From contig MNCI01035320.1 in assembly GCA_015680685.1 (NCBI GenBank), positions 268,668 to 332,667 on the forward strand: DNA of 64,000 nt. The letters are read 5' to 3'. Below are positions 45,262-59,649 of this stretch, in pieces; position 1 is the first letter of the stretch, and every line of letters starts with the position of its first letter. The position numbers and the translations under genes are program-made. The DNA is from Gnetum montanum (lineage: Eukaryota; Streptophyta; Gnetopsida; Gnetales; Gnetaceae). The notes under the pieces were generated by a model. That model ran no database searches. It saw nothing but the letters and a program-made list of their open reading frames with translations, and was not told the DNA's origin.

Positions 45262-48200
45262 CTAAATATGGACACATAGGAACAATTCAACCTACCTCTA
45301 AACTTGGTTGGATCCTATGGTAATTTCAAATCACCAATTAACCTCAAATGCTTAGACTTGGAGCTTGAGAGCCTCTTCGACCACATAGCCTCAATAGAGA
45401 AATCATTAGAATGGTTTGAATGCATTATTAAAATTCTTGACTTAGAGGCCTGAGATATCACAAAGGATACTCTAGTTAAAATTCCTATTACAACACATAA
45501 TGGTGAGGAGAAAACATTGAAACTAAGTTCCTCACTTAAATCCCAGTAGGCTCAGAACATCACCAAAGTCCTCCAAGATAACATTAAAACCTTTGCATGG
45601 TCATACAAAGACATGCTTGGATTAGACCCTCATTTAGTTCAACATAACATTATACTTGATCCTAATATCAAACTCATTAAAAAAAAGGTTTGCAAAGTTA
45701 GAATAAATTTGGCCTTAGCAATTTACAATGAAATCAAGAAACTTTGCCAAGCTAGTTTCATCTGAGCTGTCGATTACACTAATTGGCTATCCAACATAGT
45801 GGTGGTTCCCAAGAAGAATAAGATCACTTGCATTTATATCAATTTGCAAGATCTTAATAAGACAATCATTAAAGATGATTTCCCATTAAATAATATTGAT
45901 TAACTCATCGATGCTATGGCTAGACATGCCTTATTGTCCTTCATGGATGGGTTCTTGAGATATAATCAAGTTAGGATTAACCTAGAGCATCAACTTTACA
46001 TGACCTTCATGACCCCTTGCAGAATCACTTGTTATACCATGTTGCCATTTTGTCTAAAGAATGCATGTGTGACCTATCAATGAGGTATGACCTACATATT
46101 TAGTGACTACATGCTACGATTGGTTAATGATTATGTTGATGACATAGCAGTCATGTCTAAGATAGCTAATGATCATGCACATGACCTTAACTTTGTACTT
46201 CAATGTTATCTTAAATACAAGCTTAGACTCAATTCTAAGAAGTGTGTCTTCAGTATCAAAATAGGAAAAATGCTTGGGTTCATAGTATTTGAGGCAGGGA
46301 TACATGTCAATCCTAATAAAATTAAGGTAATAGCTAACTTGGTGGTGCCTAATAACTTTAAGGAACTAAGAGGATTACAAGGTAGATTGCAATTTATTTA
46401 TAGGTTCATCTCAAAGCTTACGAATAAGCTACAATCCATGCAATACTTGCTTAAGAAGGAAGTTCACTATGAGTCGATTACCCAGTGCTAAGAAGCTTTT
46501 GACAACATAAAGCAAGAGTTGGCCCAACTACCCACTATATATTCACCACAGAAAGAAAAATCATTTTACATCTACCTTGCAATCTCTGACACATCCATAG
46601 GCTTCCTACTTTATCAAAAATGAAATGATGAAACAAAATTACAAGTTTACTACATTAGCCTTGCACTAATAGCCCATGAGACTTGATACATAGAGGTTGA
46701 GAAATATTGGCAAGCCCTAAACTTATCCTTGAAGAAATTGAGACACTACCTTTTCAGGAGCCAAGTCAATATCATATTTAAGGATAATATAGTAAGATCC
46801 ATAACAATAAATATTTACGAAAGTATTTGAATAGCTCAGTCGAAAGCCATCACACCTAAGTTTGACCTACATTAAATCTCTCAAGCCTCAACCAAAGGCA
46901 AAGCTATAGCCACACAACTCATTTCTTCCCTGATTGAAGACAATGCAGCCATTAATACTGAGTTCCCTAATGAACATATTAACAATGTTAATGAAATACC
47001 CAAGGATTATGAAGCCATCATGCACTTTGACAAAGCTTCAATTATCTATGGAAATAGTGCTACTACCATAATAATATCTTCTTATAGTGTGGTCTAAACT
47101 TTCACTTACCATTTTCAATTTCCATCTACCACCAATGTAGTGGAATATGAAGGGTTAATCAAAGGAATGATGGTATCTCATGACTAAGGAATCAAATGTT
47201 AGATGGTGAAAGATGATTCATAATTAGTGGTTAATCAAGTGGCCATGGTTTACACATGCAAAGACAAACATTTATAGCCTTATTATGACCTAGCTAAGAA
47301 ACTCATGTAACAATTTGTAGACGTTGGTATTCAACATATACCTCGAACCAAGAATACCTTTGATGATTCCATTACAACCTTATCCCAAAGTGTAACACCA
47401 TATGTGCTTAGTAAGTTACTTTCTTTAATAGAGAACTATGCTCTTTTAATCACACAGAACACCAATGGTGGCTACAAATATTATATGATTAGGATACTAT
47501 TGGTTCTATATGAAAAGTGACTACCTGTAGAAGGCTAAAACCTATGATACCTATTAATGGCACAATAACTTAATACATGTGCCACCAACTAAGATACATA
47601 CTACTTAGATATCCTATTCATTTCAACAATGGGGAATTGACATTATTGGGTCCATTACATCTAAGTCTTCCATAGGGCATAGCTTCATCATCACTACAAC
47701 TAAATATTTTACAAAGTGGGTTGAAGCTATTACTCTAAGAAAAATAATATCTCAATAAGTTTGTAAATTCATATTAGACAACATAGGGTCCCAGTTTGGC
47801 ATACCATTAACTATAGTATTAGATAATGGACCACAATTTAATAGCTAAGACATGCAAGCCTTTTGTGAAAAATTAAGCATCAAGTATTCATTTTCATCAC
47901 CATATTATCCATAAGCTAATGGACAAGCTAAAGCTAGCAACAAGGTCATCATAAATCTACATAGAAAGATGCTAAATAATAGCAGACACAAGTGGCATGA
48001 AAAACTTATACATGCATTGTTGACCTATAGAACAACCTTTAGAACTCCAAGTAGTGCCATGTCGTATAGCCTTGTTTATAGATTTGAAGCTATTTTACCT
48101 CTTACAACTTCCATCACTAATGGTAGCTCTATATAACTTCATTAATGATTAATAGAATAAGAAGCTGCACACCATCGACCTTGATTTGGTGAAAGAGAAG

Positions 48201-48469
48201 CAAATACAAATGCTTGCTTACATTGAATGATATTAAGAGAGGTAGACACACAACAACAACATCATGATCCAAACAGACAAAAGATCAAGAAAGGAGACCT
48301 TGTTCTTAAGGCCATTCATGAACATGCAGATAAGTTCTTGGCCAACTGAAAGAAACCTTTCTTGGTTACCAAAGGCTATGGCAATTGGAAATTTAGACTA
48401 GTGGACATGGATGGAAATGAATTGATCAATTTGGTCAACCATTCCTATCTCAAAGCTTATTATGTCTAA
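45262..48469 (+). pseudogene. Element C: decayed Tat-type pol
   Basis: The plus strand carries the full pol order. The pre-RT region starts after GAAATGCAG with EQFNLPLNLVGSY (compare TQFSLPENMEKYS in D). RT (45700-46480) has FMDGFLRYNQVRIN, NDYVDDIAV (intact YVDD) and FEAGIHVNPNKIKVIANL. RNase H spans about 46490-46930. The second RNase H (47020-47400) has HFDKASI. Integrase has lost most of its zinc finger near 47470, but keeps GIDIIGSI, DNGPQFNS and NGQAKAS, and ends GNWKFRLVDMDGNELINLV, NHSYLKAYYV, TAA 48467-48469. Stops are frequent. Gag, protease and the accessory region are not found upstream because element D inserted there. Confidence 0.9.
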
Positions 48470-49558
48470 TGCTAACTTGTTTTCCTATATCTCTTATTTG
48501 TCTTTGTTTGTAGGTATGAATGAATGATGGTTAGCCTAAAACAAGCAAGCATGTGTGACCTGTTACGTTTTCTTTTTGGCATCTCAAGGACCTGCAAAAC
48601 TTTATATAAATTTGTGAAAAAAAATAAAAATTTCTTAAGTTGTACCAATTATATCCTATGGTGGCTTGAATTTTCCTTATTATTTCATATGGCCTTATGA
48701 AATATCTTTTAATAACATGCATTATTTGACTTGTTTTCTTGTCCTCTTGGAGTTGTGTTTGTAGCATGAAGCCTAGAATCATTGTAAGAGTACAACTCAT
48801 TGTGGTAGTATGTTATCATGAAATATTGATGCACAAGATTTTTTTTGCTTGTACAACTATGCCAAGAATTCTTGACTCATGTCACTTCCCTTACCCTTCT
48901 TTAACCATATTCCCATATCCAAATTATAGCCTTACTCTAATAACAATGAAAACCAATGTTTTACATTAATACATCATGGCCATGTGACATCTTCCCTTAC
49001 ATGCTGCATAGATCAAGTTTGTTGAATGTAACAAATCTCATTCAATAAGAGAACAAAGTAAAATTCAGTGTACTCCACCAATTAAGTACACTAGATGTAA
49101 CACATCTCGTTTAGTGAGAAAATAAAATTTGGCCTTAGCAATGAAACCCAATGAAGGTTTTGCTTCCAAAAAAAGTAGAAAATTGCCAAGAAAGCCAAAA
49201 AGGTCAATGAAGTCTACGGTAAAATAAATGAATCTAAATAAAAAAGCTAGGATCTAACCAAAGAAGCTAAAGGATGGAGTGTTGGTATTTGCAAAACATC
49301 ATCGAGTAATCAGTAGTTCAAGCATGAAGTATGAAGATCTTTTCAAAAAGTTCACATATTGTAGCCATGCCATTGCCATGATGTTAACATTTGAAATCTC
49401 TTATTAGCCCATGTAACCATGCACCTATAGTAAACATCTCATACCAAAATCTTGACATCCCAACATGACCATGTTTCATCATCATGAGCACTTCTTGGCA
49501 GGATTTGACTACCACTGAATCAAGTGTGGACATAAAGCATTAGTGATGAACCTAAGCT
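48470..49558 (+). other. 3' untranslated region of element C
   Basis: AT-rich, non-coding. Two related segments with AACAAATCTCATTCAATAAG and AACACATCTCGTTTAGTGAG lie at about 49027-49120. Confidence 0.6.
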
Positions 49559-49634
49559 GGTGTTTTTGCATTCTTCATTAATGTATCTTACTTCAATCCT
49601 CAAAACATTAATAAAAAGGGACCAATGAAACACC
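49559..49634 (+). promoter_or_regulatory. Polypurine tract in a potential stem-loop, element C
   Basis: GGTGTTTTTGC at 49559 opens and CCAATGAAACACC closes a 76-base segment. The inner arms ATTAATGT and ACATTAAT pair, and the polypurine tract AAAAAGGGA precedes the LTR start TGAAACACC at 49626. The inner stem differs from D and F, but pairing is retained. Confidence 0.75.
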
Positions 49635-50480
49635 TCTCAGAAAATTCATATTATAACTCATAGCCAAAATTCTTTGTAATTTGATGGAGAAATAAAGGCA
49701 TATACAATTACCTTATTTCCACAAAAACTTGGCATTATGAACTCATCTTATAGAATTTGAAACCTCATGTACACTAGCTTATGAAATTTGTAAAGTCCAT
49801 GTATGCTAGCTTATGAAAGCTAATAATGCTTCAAAAGCAACAAAATTTGACATTGTAGCCTTGTATTCTAGGCATTACAGTTCCATACATTAGATAGCCT
49901 ATAAAGAAAATGTACAAGATTTGGGTTTTAATCTTGTATGTTGGGCATGGAAATTTTGGCTGCTGGGAAGCATATAGAGATAGCATATGAAGAAAAAAAA
50001 TTAGCTAAAATTCTTAGTAGACTACATGGAGGTGTTCTAGGTACAACGGAATTTGCCAAAAATCTATTAGCAATCATGATAGAATTAATGAGGCAAATGA
50101 GAAACCCAAGGCCTATTTAAACAAGAATATATTTTATTCTAAGGACTTTTGGTATTTTCTCATCTACATCAAACCTAAGACTTTCAAATCGTGTAGATGC
50201 CCAAGAGTCTATAACAACCATCATCATTTTTTCACAGTGTGACCACTAGTGCAAGAAAGTGAAGTTAAGGAGAAGATCAATGTGATTACATTGCAGAATA
50301 CACCCTACAATCATATTAGAGCTTAAGGGCATTATTACATCTTTTGGGCATTATAAAATCCATAATCTGTATCTCCTAAACATTTTCTTGTAACATTTTA
50401 TTTCTAAGAATTAATATCAAAGTTGCAATTTTGTCTTTGTTTTCTCATTGTTTTTCCTATCATCCTATGTTGGTCTTCAG
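49626..50480 (+). repeat. 3' LTR (start) of element C
   Basis: Starts TGAAACACC after the polypurine tract. A TATA-like CCTATTTAAAC lies near 50112, and the sequence downstream is AT-rich. The LTR end is not resolved. It lacks the dense AGCGTA array of element D. Confidence 0.55.
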
Positions 50481-52544
50481 TGCCCTGTTTTAAAATTAAT
50501 TTGATTATTTGCATTGTTTTATTTCTTGATAATAGACCCTCTAAGTTCTCATTTAATTAACAAGACTATTTGAGGTGCTTTTAGATCCTTCTTGAGGCTT
50601 ATGGATCTACAGGTTAAACTATCCTAATGGGGATCTTTAGCCCTCTAGCACTAAATTTTTCCATCACTACACATATAGGCTCACTTGTTAACATCTCATA
50701 CACTTGAAAACCTTAGGCTTCACACTTAGTCAATGTTTCCTTTGATTCACTTTATACTTAAACATGTTATACATCTTTCCTAATCATCTAGTTACCTATC
50801 TTTCTTAGCTTAGACTCTAGTCCATAATCTCCTAGACTAAGATGAATTTTGGGTATGTCAACTTTCATACTTAGTCATTTCTTTTGAGCTTTTTCTTCTA
50901 GCACTTAGCAAATTTTTTATCCAACATTCCAATAGTTAACGAAATTTTTCCTCTTATAGTTGATGACACTTAGGCACAATTTTGGTCATTGTTTCCTACT
51001 ATTCGTTAGCCAAATTGCAAATTTCTTATCATCCCCTACCCCTTAGAAACACTATTATGTTATTTCTCACCTTTCCATGGCACTTAATGAAATTTCAAGT
51101 TTTCTCTCAACCCTTTTACTCCTTAATAGTTAGAGAATTTTCTACTTCTTGCATTGCTCTAGTAAGAATTTTCAAGTCCCTTAGCTTAGCTTAACACCTG
51201 GGCCTTACCTAGTCTAACTTACCATGCCCTATCCATATGCCCATTCTAAACTAGCATTGATATCATACTTGCCTCCTTATCTTTCATTGCTAAAAAAACT
51301 AATAAAAAATGAGGGGAAAAGAGTTTTTCCTATTGCTATTGCATAATAACATGTTTTTGACTATTAATGATGTTTCTGTAGCATGCACTAAGCTCTTGGT
51401 TGGTTCTATTAGTACCCCTTGCATGTGTGTAAAAATTAATTTTTTAAATTAAAAGAATAGAGAGAGAAATTAACCTTATAGACACTTATTTGTATTCTAT
51501 GTAGTCATGCCACTAGCATTGTTGTGTGCATGCCACATCATCTATATCCCTTAGTCCCCTCCTCCTTCACCAAGTAGTAGAACATGGTAGCTAAGAGTGC
51601 CACCATGGTGCTTAGCACACCCATAGTGCAACGTGTCCTATTATGTAAGCATACATCATTCTTATGTCCTCAATGTTGTTGTTGTAATACTTACTAGAAT
51701 GATGAAAAACCTCACCTCTTGTTCACATCCCCCACATCCAAAACTTCACCAATGCAACTCTATGTAGCATTCCTCTTGTTCTTGGAGGGTAGATTTGCCC
51801 AGCTAGGGGTAGATTTTCTTCTTCTCCATCATGTCATTTAGTGTCTTTAATGCCTATAAAATTCTCATTTTTCTCATTTCTATCCTTTTTTCCATTTTTT
51901 GGTTACACTAGCTATTGTTTCCATGTACTATTCATAGACATAATGGTGAATGTAGGCCATGGGAACTATGGATTCCATTGGCATAATCACATTTCTCTCT
52001 CTTGTTGATCTTTCCTTCCTTGCACCATACCAAAACAAAATAGCAAACATAGAAAACTAGGAAAAGTTCGCAAACTCAACTGAGACCTATTGGTAAGGTT
52101 TGATAGTCTATCTTGACATCCCTAGTCCCATTAGCACTTGTCTCCTAGTGGGATTCACTTGCATTCTTACCTTCTATGGCACTACTTTTGTGGTATCATC
52201 TTCTTCATCCAAATATTCTCAAGAATTCCTCTTTTTCAACTAAGCATAGAAAACAAAAGAAAAATTGCTAGATAACCTCTATATACCTATCTCTACCTTT
52301 TGATACCATCACTTACTTTTCTCTCTTCCTTTCACCTCATGAAAATTTCTATATCATCCCCTTTTCTACATGTAAGTCCTTATTCATAAGGGATACCATT
52401 ATAGGGCCTACATTACCAAGCTTTAATTGCTCAAACCAAGATTTAATTATTATACCATAAGGTTATTTTAACCAATGATCCCCTCTTGGAGCTTGTCATT
52501 ACCAATCATCAAAATGGGGACTAAGGAAAATTTTTTCTAAAACA
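50481..52544. other. Unassigned AT-rich region
   Basis: No coding region or clear repeat family is recognised. Degenerate CTTAG-rich and CCACACCC-like stretches occur, but no unit could be defined. By position it may be the rest of LTR C and degraded upstream parts of element E. Confidence 0.4.
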
Positions 52545-53979
52545 TCAAGAAATCCATCATAGAGACACTTGGAAAAAATCCTATCACTTTTACCTAGGGC
52601 TATGATGACATGGTAAGTTTGGATTCAACATTGGTACAACATAACATCATCCTTAAAGAGTAATCCATACCTATCAAACAAAAAGCTTGAAGGATTAAAC
52701 TATCTTAGCATTAGCCATAAATGATGAGATGAAAAAACTATATAATGTAGGTCTTATACATCTGATAGAGTACTAACATTAGGTCTTCAACATGGTAGTT
52801 ATTTGTAAGAAAAATGGAAGGATATGCATTGACTTTCTTGATCTTAACAAGAAGACATTAAAAATGACTTTTTGTTAGCTAACATTGATCAACTCATAAA
52901 CACAACAACATGTCACACTTTACTTAGCTTCAAGAATGGCATTTTAGGCTACAATGAAATTCATATTAACCTCAAGCACTAATGTTTCATAATCTTTATG
53001 ACTCCATGGGAAACCTTTTACTACATAAAGATGTCTTTTGGCCTTAAGAATGCTATATCAACATACTAATGAGTTATGAAGTTTCTATTTAGCTACATGA
53101 TATTCAAAATTATTAACAATTATATGGATGATGTAAAAGTTAAGTTCATAATAACAATCGATCATTCCCTAGATCTAGACATAATATTGGATTGATGTAA
53201 CATGTACAATCTTTGATTTAAACTAGAAAAATATATCTTTGGTGTAGAAATAGATAAAATACTAAGATTTCTAGTCACAGCTAAAGGTATCATAGGGGAC
53301 CCCAATAAGGTCAAGGTAATCATAAACCTTGCATTACTTAAATACCTAAAAGACATGTATCCTTTAATGTAGACTCCAATTAATATGGCATTTCAAATGT
53401 AATCTTATTAAGAAATTTCATCTCCTTTCTCATCTTCTTAAAAAATCTTCTACTTCCAATTAGGACATGAAGTGTTAAGAGGCTTTTGATATGATCAAGC
53501 ATGCCCTTACCAACCTTTGAGTCTTGTACTCTCCTAACTTTAATCATCATTTCTACCTTTATCTTTCTAAGTCCAATCACTCTATTATAGCCATGATTTT
53601 CTAATGATGTGAATATGAGATAGATCTTTCTATCTACTACATTTCTCATTCTTTCATCAATTATGAAATATGCTATGTGGATAGAGAAGAATATTTCTTA
53701 GGCCTTATATTTTTCCTTAGGAAATGGAGGTACTATATATTGGGGGCAAAATTTTATGTAATCTACCAAGATAATGACTTACAATCTATTAATACTAATT
53801 TATATGATAAAAAATGTATGATCAAATGGAGAAGTTTACTTATTGAGTTTGATCCATCATACCTTACCCACCACTCCATCAAGGAAAAAGTCAAAATAGA
53901 CCTTATTTTATTGGCCAAAATATTGAAATGTTTTAAGGTAATTATTCAAGCTTTTCTTGAGGAGCTGTATGAGGAATGA
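52545..53979 (+). pseudogene. Element E: truncated Ty3/gypsy pol (RT and RNase H)
   Basis: The plus strand has a pre-RT block, RT with NGILGYNEIHINLKH, FMTPWETFYY, NNYMDDVKVK (YMDD catalytic box) and IFGVEIDKILRF. RNase H follows with DREEYFLGLIFFLRKWRYYI, YQDNDLQSI and IKWRSLLIEFD. Similarity ends after 53979, so the second RNase H and integrase are lost. It is more diverged than A-D, with many stops. Confidence 0.8.
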
Positions 53980-55689
53980 GAAGTTCCATTCCAACTCATA
54001 CATTAATACACAAACATTTTGATTTACACTTTTACTTTAGTTGTACTTATTATGATGAAAATTATTGTAAATTAGATTCACAAAAATATTCAACAAAATG
54101 AGCTAGGAATTTTTCAAATTCAAAGGAAACTTCTAGATTGTTAAAACATTAACAACCTAAGCTATGTTTTTGTCAAACACAACTTAAATTCAAGTAATTA
54201 GATTGCATGGAATAGTTATTAGAATAGAATAATGTAGTGTGAGAAAATAATATATGTGTTATAAAGATATCCTTACCTCAATAATTAGATTAAGGATTTA
54301 GGAAATAAACATGAAAAGATAATGATAGTTATAATTCTATGCAATGTATGAAATATTAGATCTAGAAAAGAAAATAGATTTCTAGATCCAACATAACAAA
54401 GCCTAATATGGGAAGAACTCTTATGAATACAAATAGATAGCAAAATTCTAAAATAACTAAATAGAAAAATTACTAGGAAAGGAACTACAAGGAAACAGAA
54501 ATAATCTTAGAGATTATATCAAGGGATCATCGGTAGTTAACGGGGAGCCGTGTTACCCTAATTTTACTTTGTTACATCTACTTGATAAAAATATTGGTTA
54601 AAATTAGAGGCTATAATAGATGAAGAACTAGGAAAATGGGGGAAATTTTTAAATCAAATCAATTTATAAACTTAAATTCCAATGAAATCACCATGATTTA
54701 GAAGGAGAACATGATGGAGATACAATATGCTAGTAAGAAGAAAAAGGGGAAGAAAAAGCTCTGAAATAGCTAAAAGTACTTAGAGGTTCTAATTTTTGAA
54801 AGGGTAATCATTAAGACTAGTATTTTTTAAAATATTTTCTCTCTTTGAGATGTTAAACCCCTTCTTAATTGGAGGTATGCTTCTATTTATAGACCACAAA
54901 TGCCTCATAGATCATGAAAAAATGACACAGTGGGGCTCATAGTAAATTCTAAAATCTTCCAGATAGGAGAAATGATGTCCATAGCTATAAACATTAAATA
55001 CAATTGACATAGAATAATAATGTTGGACATTGAAAGCTAGAATAATACTAGATGTCAGGAACAACATTAGATGCTAGAACTACAATTTAGGATAGATGTA
55101 AGAGATGATGCTAGACATTGAAACTAAAGTTTGGAGACAAGTAATCAAAAGTGACATCATGGATAATGTAGGATGTCAAATATAGAATAATGAAGATGAT
55201 TCCTAGAAATGATATGCTAAATGAAAAAGGACATTGAAATTGCGGCTTTTTAAGAAGACTTGAGATATTTGAAAATTTTAATGTACTAAAACCTTTATCT
55301 TACATAGAAAAAGACAAAGTGGATATAACATTGTCCTCTCTTAATGGATATTTTTGAAAGGTTGAAGGAGAATTTATAAAGAAAAAAAGGATTAAATTTT
55401 ATATTGATACTAATATGATGTAGATATAATAAGCTAGATACCTACAAGAGGATTTAAACAAAGTGGAATGATATTGAAGAAATTCTAGAATATCACTAAT
55501 AAACCTATAATGGAGTGCTATGCCATAGAATTGAGGCATGGAAAGATCCTAGAAAGCATACCAAAATATAAATAAAAAATATTTATCCTTCTTAATTCTT
55601 TCAATCACACCCTTACTAGAGTAAAGCAGATACATCCATTTAGCCTTATCAATGTAGAGCATGAGAAGAAAGAGAGATAGAGAAAGATA
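53980..55689. other. Unassigned AT-rich region
   Basis: No gene is recognised. Between about 55010 and 55240, loose repeats of the GACATTGAAA and CTAGAAT type occur. The rest is AT-rich without visible structure. Confidence 0.45.
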
Positions 55690-58600
55690 GGGAGATAGAT
55701 GAAAGTGAAAATAGAAAATAATAAAATTAAGAAAAAAAAATATTAGGGACATTGGAAATATACCATTAATGGAATATTGTGTCATAAAAGTAGAACATGG
55801 ATAAATACATAGAACTGACCTCTTTCTCATCTTGCTCATATGAATATTCATACTTCTTATGTCACTCTACACTCAACATAGCCTCATAACATTGGGGAGA
55901 GACACTTGTTTAACATAACGGAAGTGCTAAATATAAAGATAAATGAAATAGATGAGAAGAGGAGACAAGAGAAAGGAAAGAGAAGTATAGTACTACAGAG
56001 TATAAATTATAGTATGAAAAAATAGAAAGTAAAAAAAAAACAAAGAAGAAAAGGAAAGAGTATATCACCCATACACTTGTCATGAGGACAATCCTATGCC
56101 ATAGAAGTAATACATGATTAAATCCTACACACATTGTATAGCTAAAAAAATATCATATATATAGTATCGAAAGAGTAACCTCTCCCAATCCCACTTAATG
56201 GTATAGTTAGTCGCACCTTCATATGAAGTAATGAGATATTTAGTTATTGAAAACCTCATTTATTATGCTAAGCTAAATAGAGTAGAATGAGATAGATAGA
56301 ATAGGGATGTATAATGAAAATAGCTAGAGAGATAGTTAAACATGAGATAGAGAGGAAAAATGAGTAATTAAAAGTAATACAAAGAAAATAGAGTTAGAGA
56401 AAACCTATTATTCTAGCATAGTATATATCCCATTGTAGTATAAGAGAGCTACTATAGAATGAATAGCTACTGGGAAAAGACACGTTTGATCTTAAATAGC
56501 TAGTAAGTTTAATATGATGATAATATAGTTGGTTACATGTAGTAGGACTTCAAAAATTTTCTATTGATAAGATTTAGAAATTGATGTCCTTCTAGATTAG
56601 AAAGAAGGTATGGGTTATTTTACAAAGACTAAACCACCGGCAAAGAATCCTACTAATTGGGAGAGAATTTTAGATCTCTATAGTTCAAAAAATAATTGAG
56701 GACTAGGTTACCTTTGTGAACCTCCTAAATTTTAATATGATTAGAATGATGATGCTGAATATCTTCCTAATATTCTTGTAGCTGCTTAAGAATAGCTTAA
56801 CATTTTTTTTTAAAGAAAATTCAACTTGATGCATTGCATGTTATTTTGTTCATGATCTAAAAACCAATTGTGCAAAGCAACATGAAGAGATGGGATGTGG
56901 AGCTCAAATAGAAATATTACCTCAGAATCATAAGTTAAGAGATATGAGATATGACTAGTGGATATATGGAAAGTGATGTGATAGATCCAAAGAACATGGG
57001 ATAGCTAAATGTGGGAGATAGATGGATGGGAAAATAGAAAATAATAAAATTAAGAGAAAAGCATGTTAGGGACATTGACAATATATGAATGATGGAATGT
57101 TGTGGCATAAGAGAACATGACTAAATCACTAGAATTGACTTCTCCCTCATCTTGCTCATATGAATATTGATACTTATGTCACTCTACACTTAACATACCC
57201 TCATAATATTGGGATAGAAACACTTGTTGAACATAACATAAGTGCTAAATACAAAGATAAATGAAAATAGATGAGAAGAGTAGATAAGAGAAAGAAAAGA
57301 GAAGTATAGTACAGGAGTGTCAAAATTATAGTATGCAGAAATACAAAGTAAAAACAAAAAGAGGGGAAGGAAAGAGTATATCATCCATACACTTGTCATA
57401 AGGACAATGCTATGCCATAGAAGTAAGACATGGCTAAATCCTACACACATTGTATAGCTAAAATAAATATCATATATATAGTATCAAAAGAGTAATCTCT
57501 CCTGATCCCAGTTAAAGGTACACTTAGCCACACATTCATATGAAGTAATGAGATATTTAATTATTGAAAATCACAATGATTATGCTAACTTGAATAGAGT
57601 AGAATGAGATAAATAGAATATCAATGTATAATGAAATTAGCCAGAGAGATAGTAGAGCATGAGATAGAGAGGGAAATGAGTAATTAAAAGTAATACAAAG
57701 GAAATAGACTTAGAGAAAACCCATTATTCTAGTGTAGTATATATCTGATTGTAGTATAAGAAAGCTAATATAGAATGAATAGCTACTAGGAAAAGACATG
57801 TTTAATCCTAAATAGCTAGTAGGTTTAATATGATGATAAGATAGTTGGCCACATGTAGTAGCACATCAAAAATGTTCTATTGATAGAATTTGGAAATTGA
57901 TGTCCTTCTAGATTAGAAAGAATGTATGGGTTATTTTACAAAGACTGAACGACTAGGAAAGAATCCTAGTAATTGGGAGAGAATTTTAGATCTCTAGAAT
58001 TCAAAAAATAATTGAGGACTAGGTTATCTTTGTGAATCTCCTAAATTTTGATATGATTACAATGATGATGTTGAATATCTTACTAATATTTATGTAGATG
58101 CTTAAGAATAGCTTAACATTGTTTTTAAAGAAACTTCAACTTGTTGGATTGAATGTTATTGTTTTTTTATCTAAAAATCAATCATACAAAGAATCATGAA
58201 TAGATGGGATATGGAGCTTAAATAGAAATACTACCTCAAAATCATAGGTCAATAAATATGAGGTATGACCAGTGGATATATGGAAAGTGATGTAATATAT
58301 CCAAAGAACATGGGATAGCTAAATGTGGGAGATAGACGGAAGTGAAAATAAGAAATAATAAAATGAAATGGAAAACATATTAGGGACATTGGCAATATAC
58401 CAATGATGGAATCTTGTGTTATAAAAGTAGAATATGGCTAAATCCCTAGAATTGACCTCTACCTCATCTTGATCATATGAATATTCATACTTCTTATGTC
58501 ACACTATACTTAACATACCCTCGTAATACTGGAGTAGAGACACTTGTTCAACATAACCAAAGTGCTAAATATAAAGATAAATGAAAATATATGAGAAGAG

Positions 58601-59642
58601 AAGGTAAGAGAAAGAAAAGAGAAGTATAGTATAGGAGAGTAGAAATTATAGTATGCAAAAATAGAAAGTAAAAAAAAGAAGAGAAGGAAACAGTATATCA
58701 TCCATCCACTTGTCATGAGGACAACACTATGCCATAGATGTAAGGCATGACTAAATCCTGCACACATTATGTAGCTAAAAGAAATATCATATGTATAGTA
58801 TCGAAAAAGTAACCTCTCCCTATCCCACTTAATGGTACACTTAGTCATACCTTCATATGAAGTAATGAGATATTTAGTTATTGAAAACCTCACTAATTAT
58901 CTAAGTTGAATAGAGTAGAATGAGATAGATAGAATAGGGATGTATAATGAAAATAGCGAGAGAGATAGTAGAACATGAGATAGAGAGGGAAAATGAGTAA
59001 TTACAAGTATTACAAAGAAAATAGAGTTAGAGAAAGCCTATTATTTTGGCATTGTATATATCCCATTGTAGTATAAGAGAGCTAATATAGAATCAATAGC
59101 TACTGAGAGAATACACATTCCATCTTAAATAGCTAGTAGGTTTAATACAATGATAAGATAATTGGCTACATGTAGTAGGACTTCAAAAGTGTTCTACTGA
59201 TAGGATTTGGAAATTGATGTCCTTCTAGATTAGAAAGAATGTATAGGTTATTTTAGAAAGACTAAACCACCGAGAAAGAATCCTACTAATTGGGAGAGAA
59301 TTTTAGTTCTCTAGAGTTCAAAAAATAATTGAGGACTAGGTTACCTTTGTGAAGCTCCTAAATTATAATATGATTAAAATGATGATGCTAAATATCTTTC
59401 GATTATTTATGTAGATGCTTAAGAATAGCTAAACATTATTTTTAAAGAGAATTCAACTTGATGTATTACATGTTATTGTTTTTGTGATCTAAAAACCAAT
59501 CATGCAAAGTAACATGAAGAGATGGGATATGGAGGTCAAATAGAAATATTACCTCAGAATCATAGGTTAAGATATATGAGATAGACTAGTGGATATATGG
59601 AAAGTGGTGATTGATCAAAAGAACATGGGATAGCTAAATGTG
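55690..59642. repeat. Three tandem units of about 1.32 kb
   Basis: Copies are 55690-57012, 57013-58325 and 58326-59642. Each begins GGGAGATAGA(T/C)G and shares landmarks such as TTAGGGACATTG, CATATGAATATT(C/G)ATACTT, GATATTTAGTTATTGAAAA and GAGGACTAGGTTA in the same order. The last copy ends exactly with CATGGGATAGCTAAATGTG, the junction sequence between units. Copies differ by many substitutions, so the expansion is old. A minus-strand hydrophobic frame recurs at the same place in each copy (56134-55910, 57450-57190, 58893-58510), but its composition is low-complexity. A plus-strand trace GLGYLCE in each unit may be coding debris. Confidence 0.93.
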
Positions 59643-59649
59643 CTATTTG

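Noticed and set aside
55910-58893. Hydrophobic minus-strand frames repeated in the tandem units
   Set aside because: They recur because the DNA unit is repeated. Composition is low-complexity Phe/Leu/Ser from AT- and AG-rich DNA, and lengths differ through stops.
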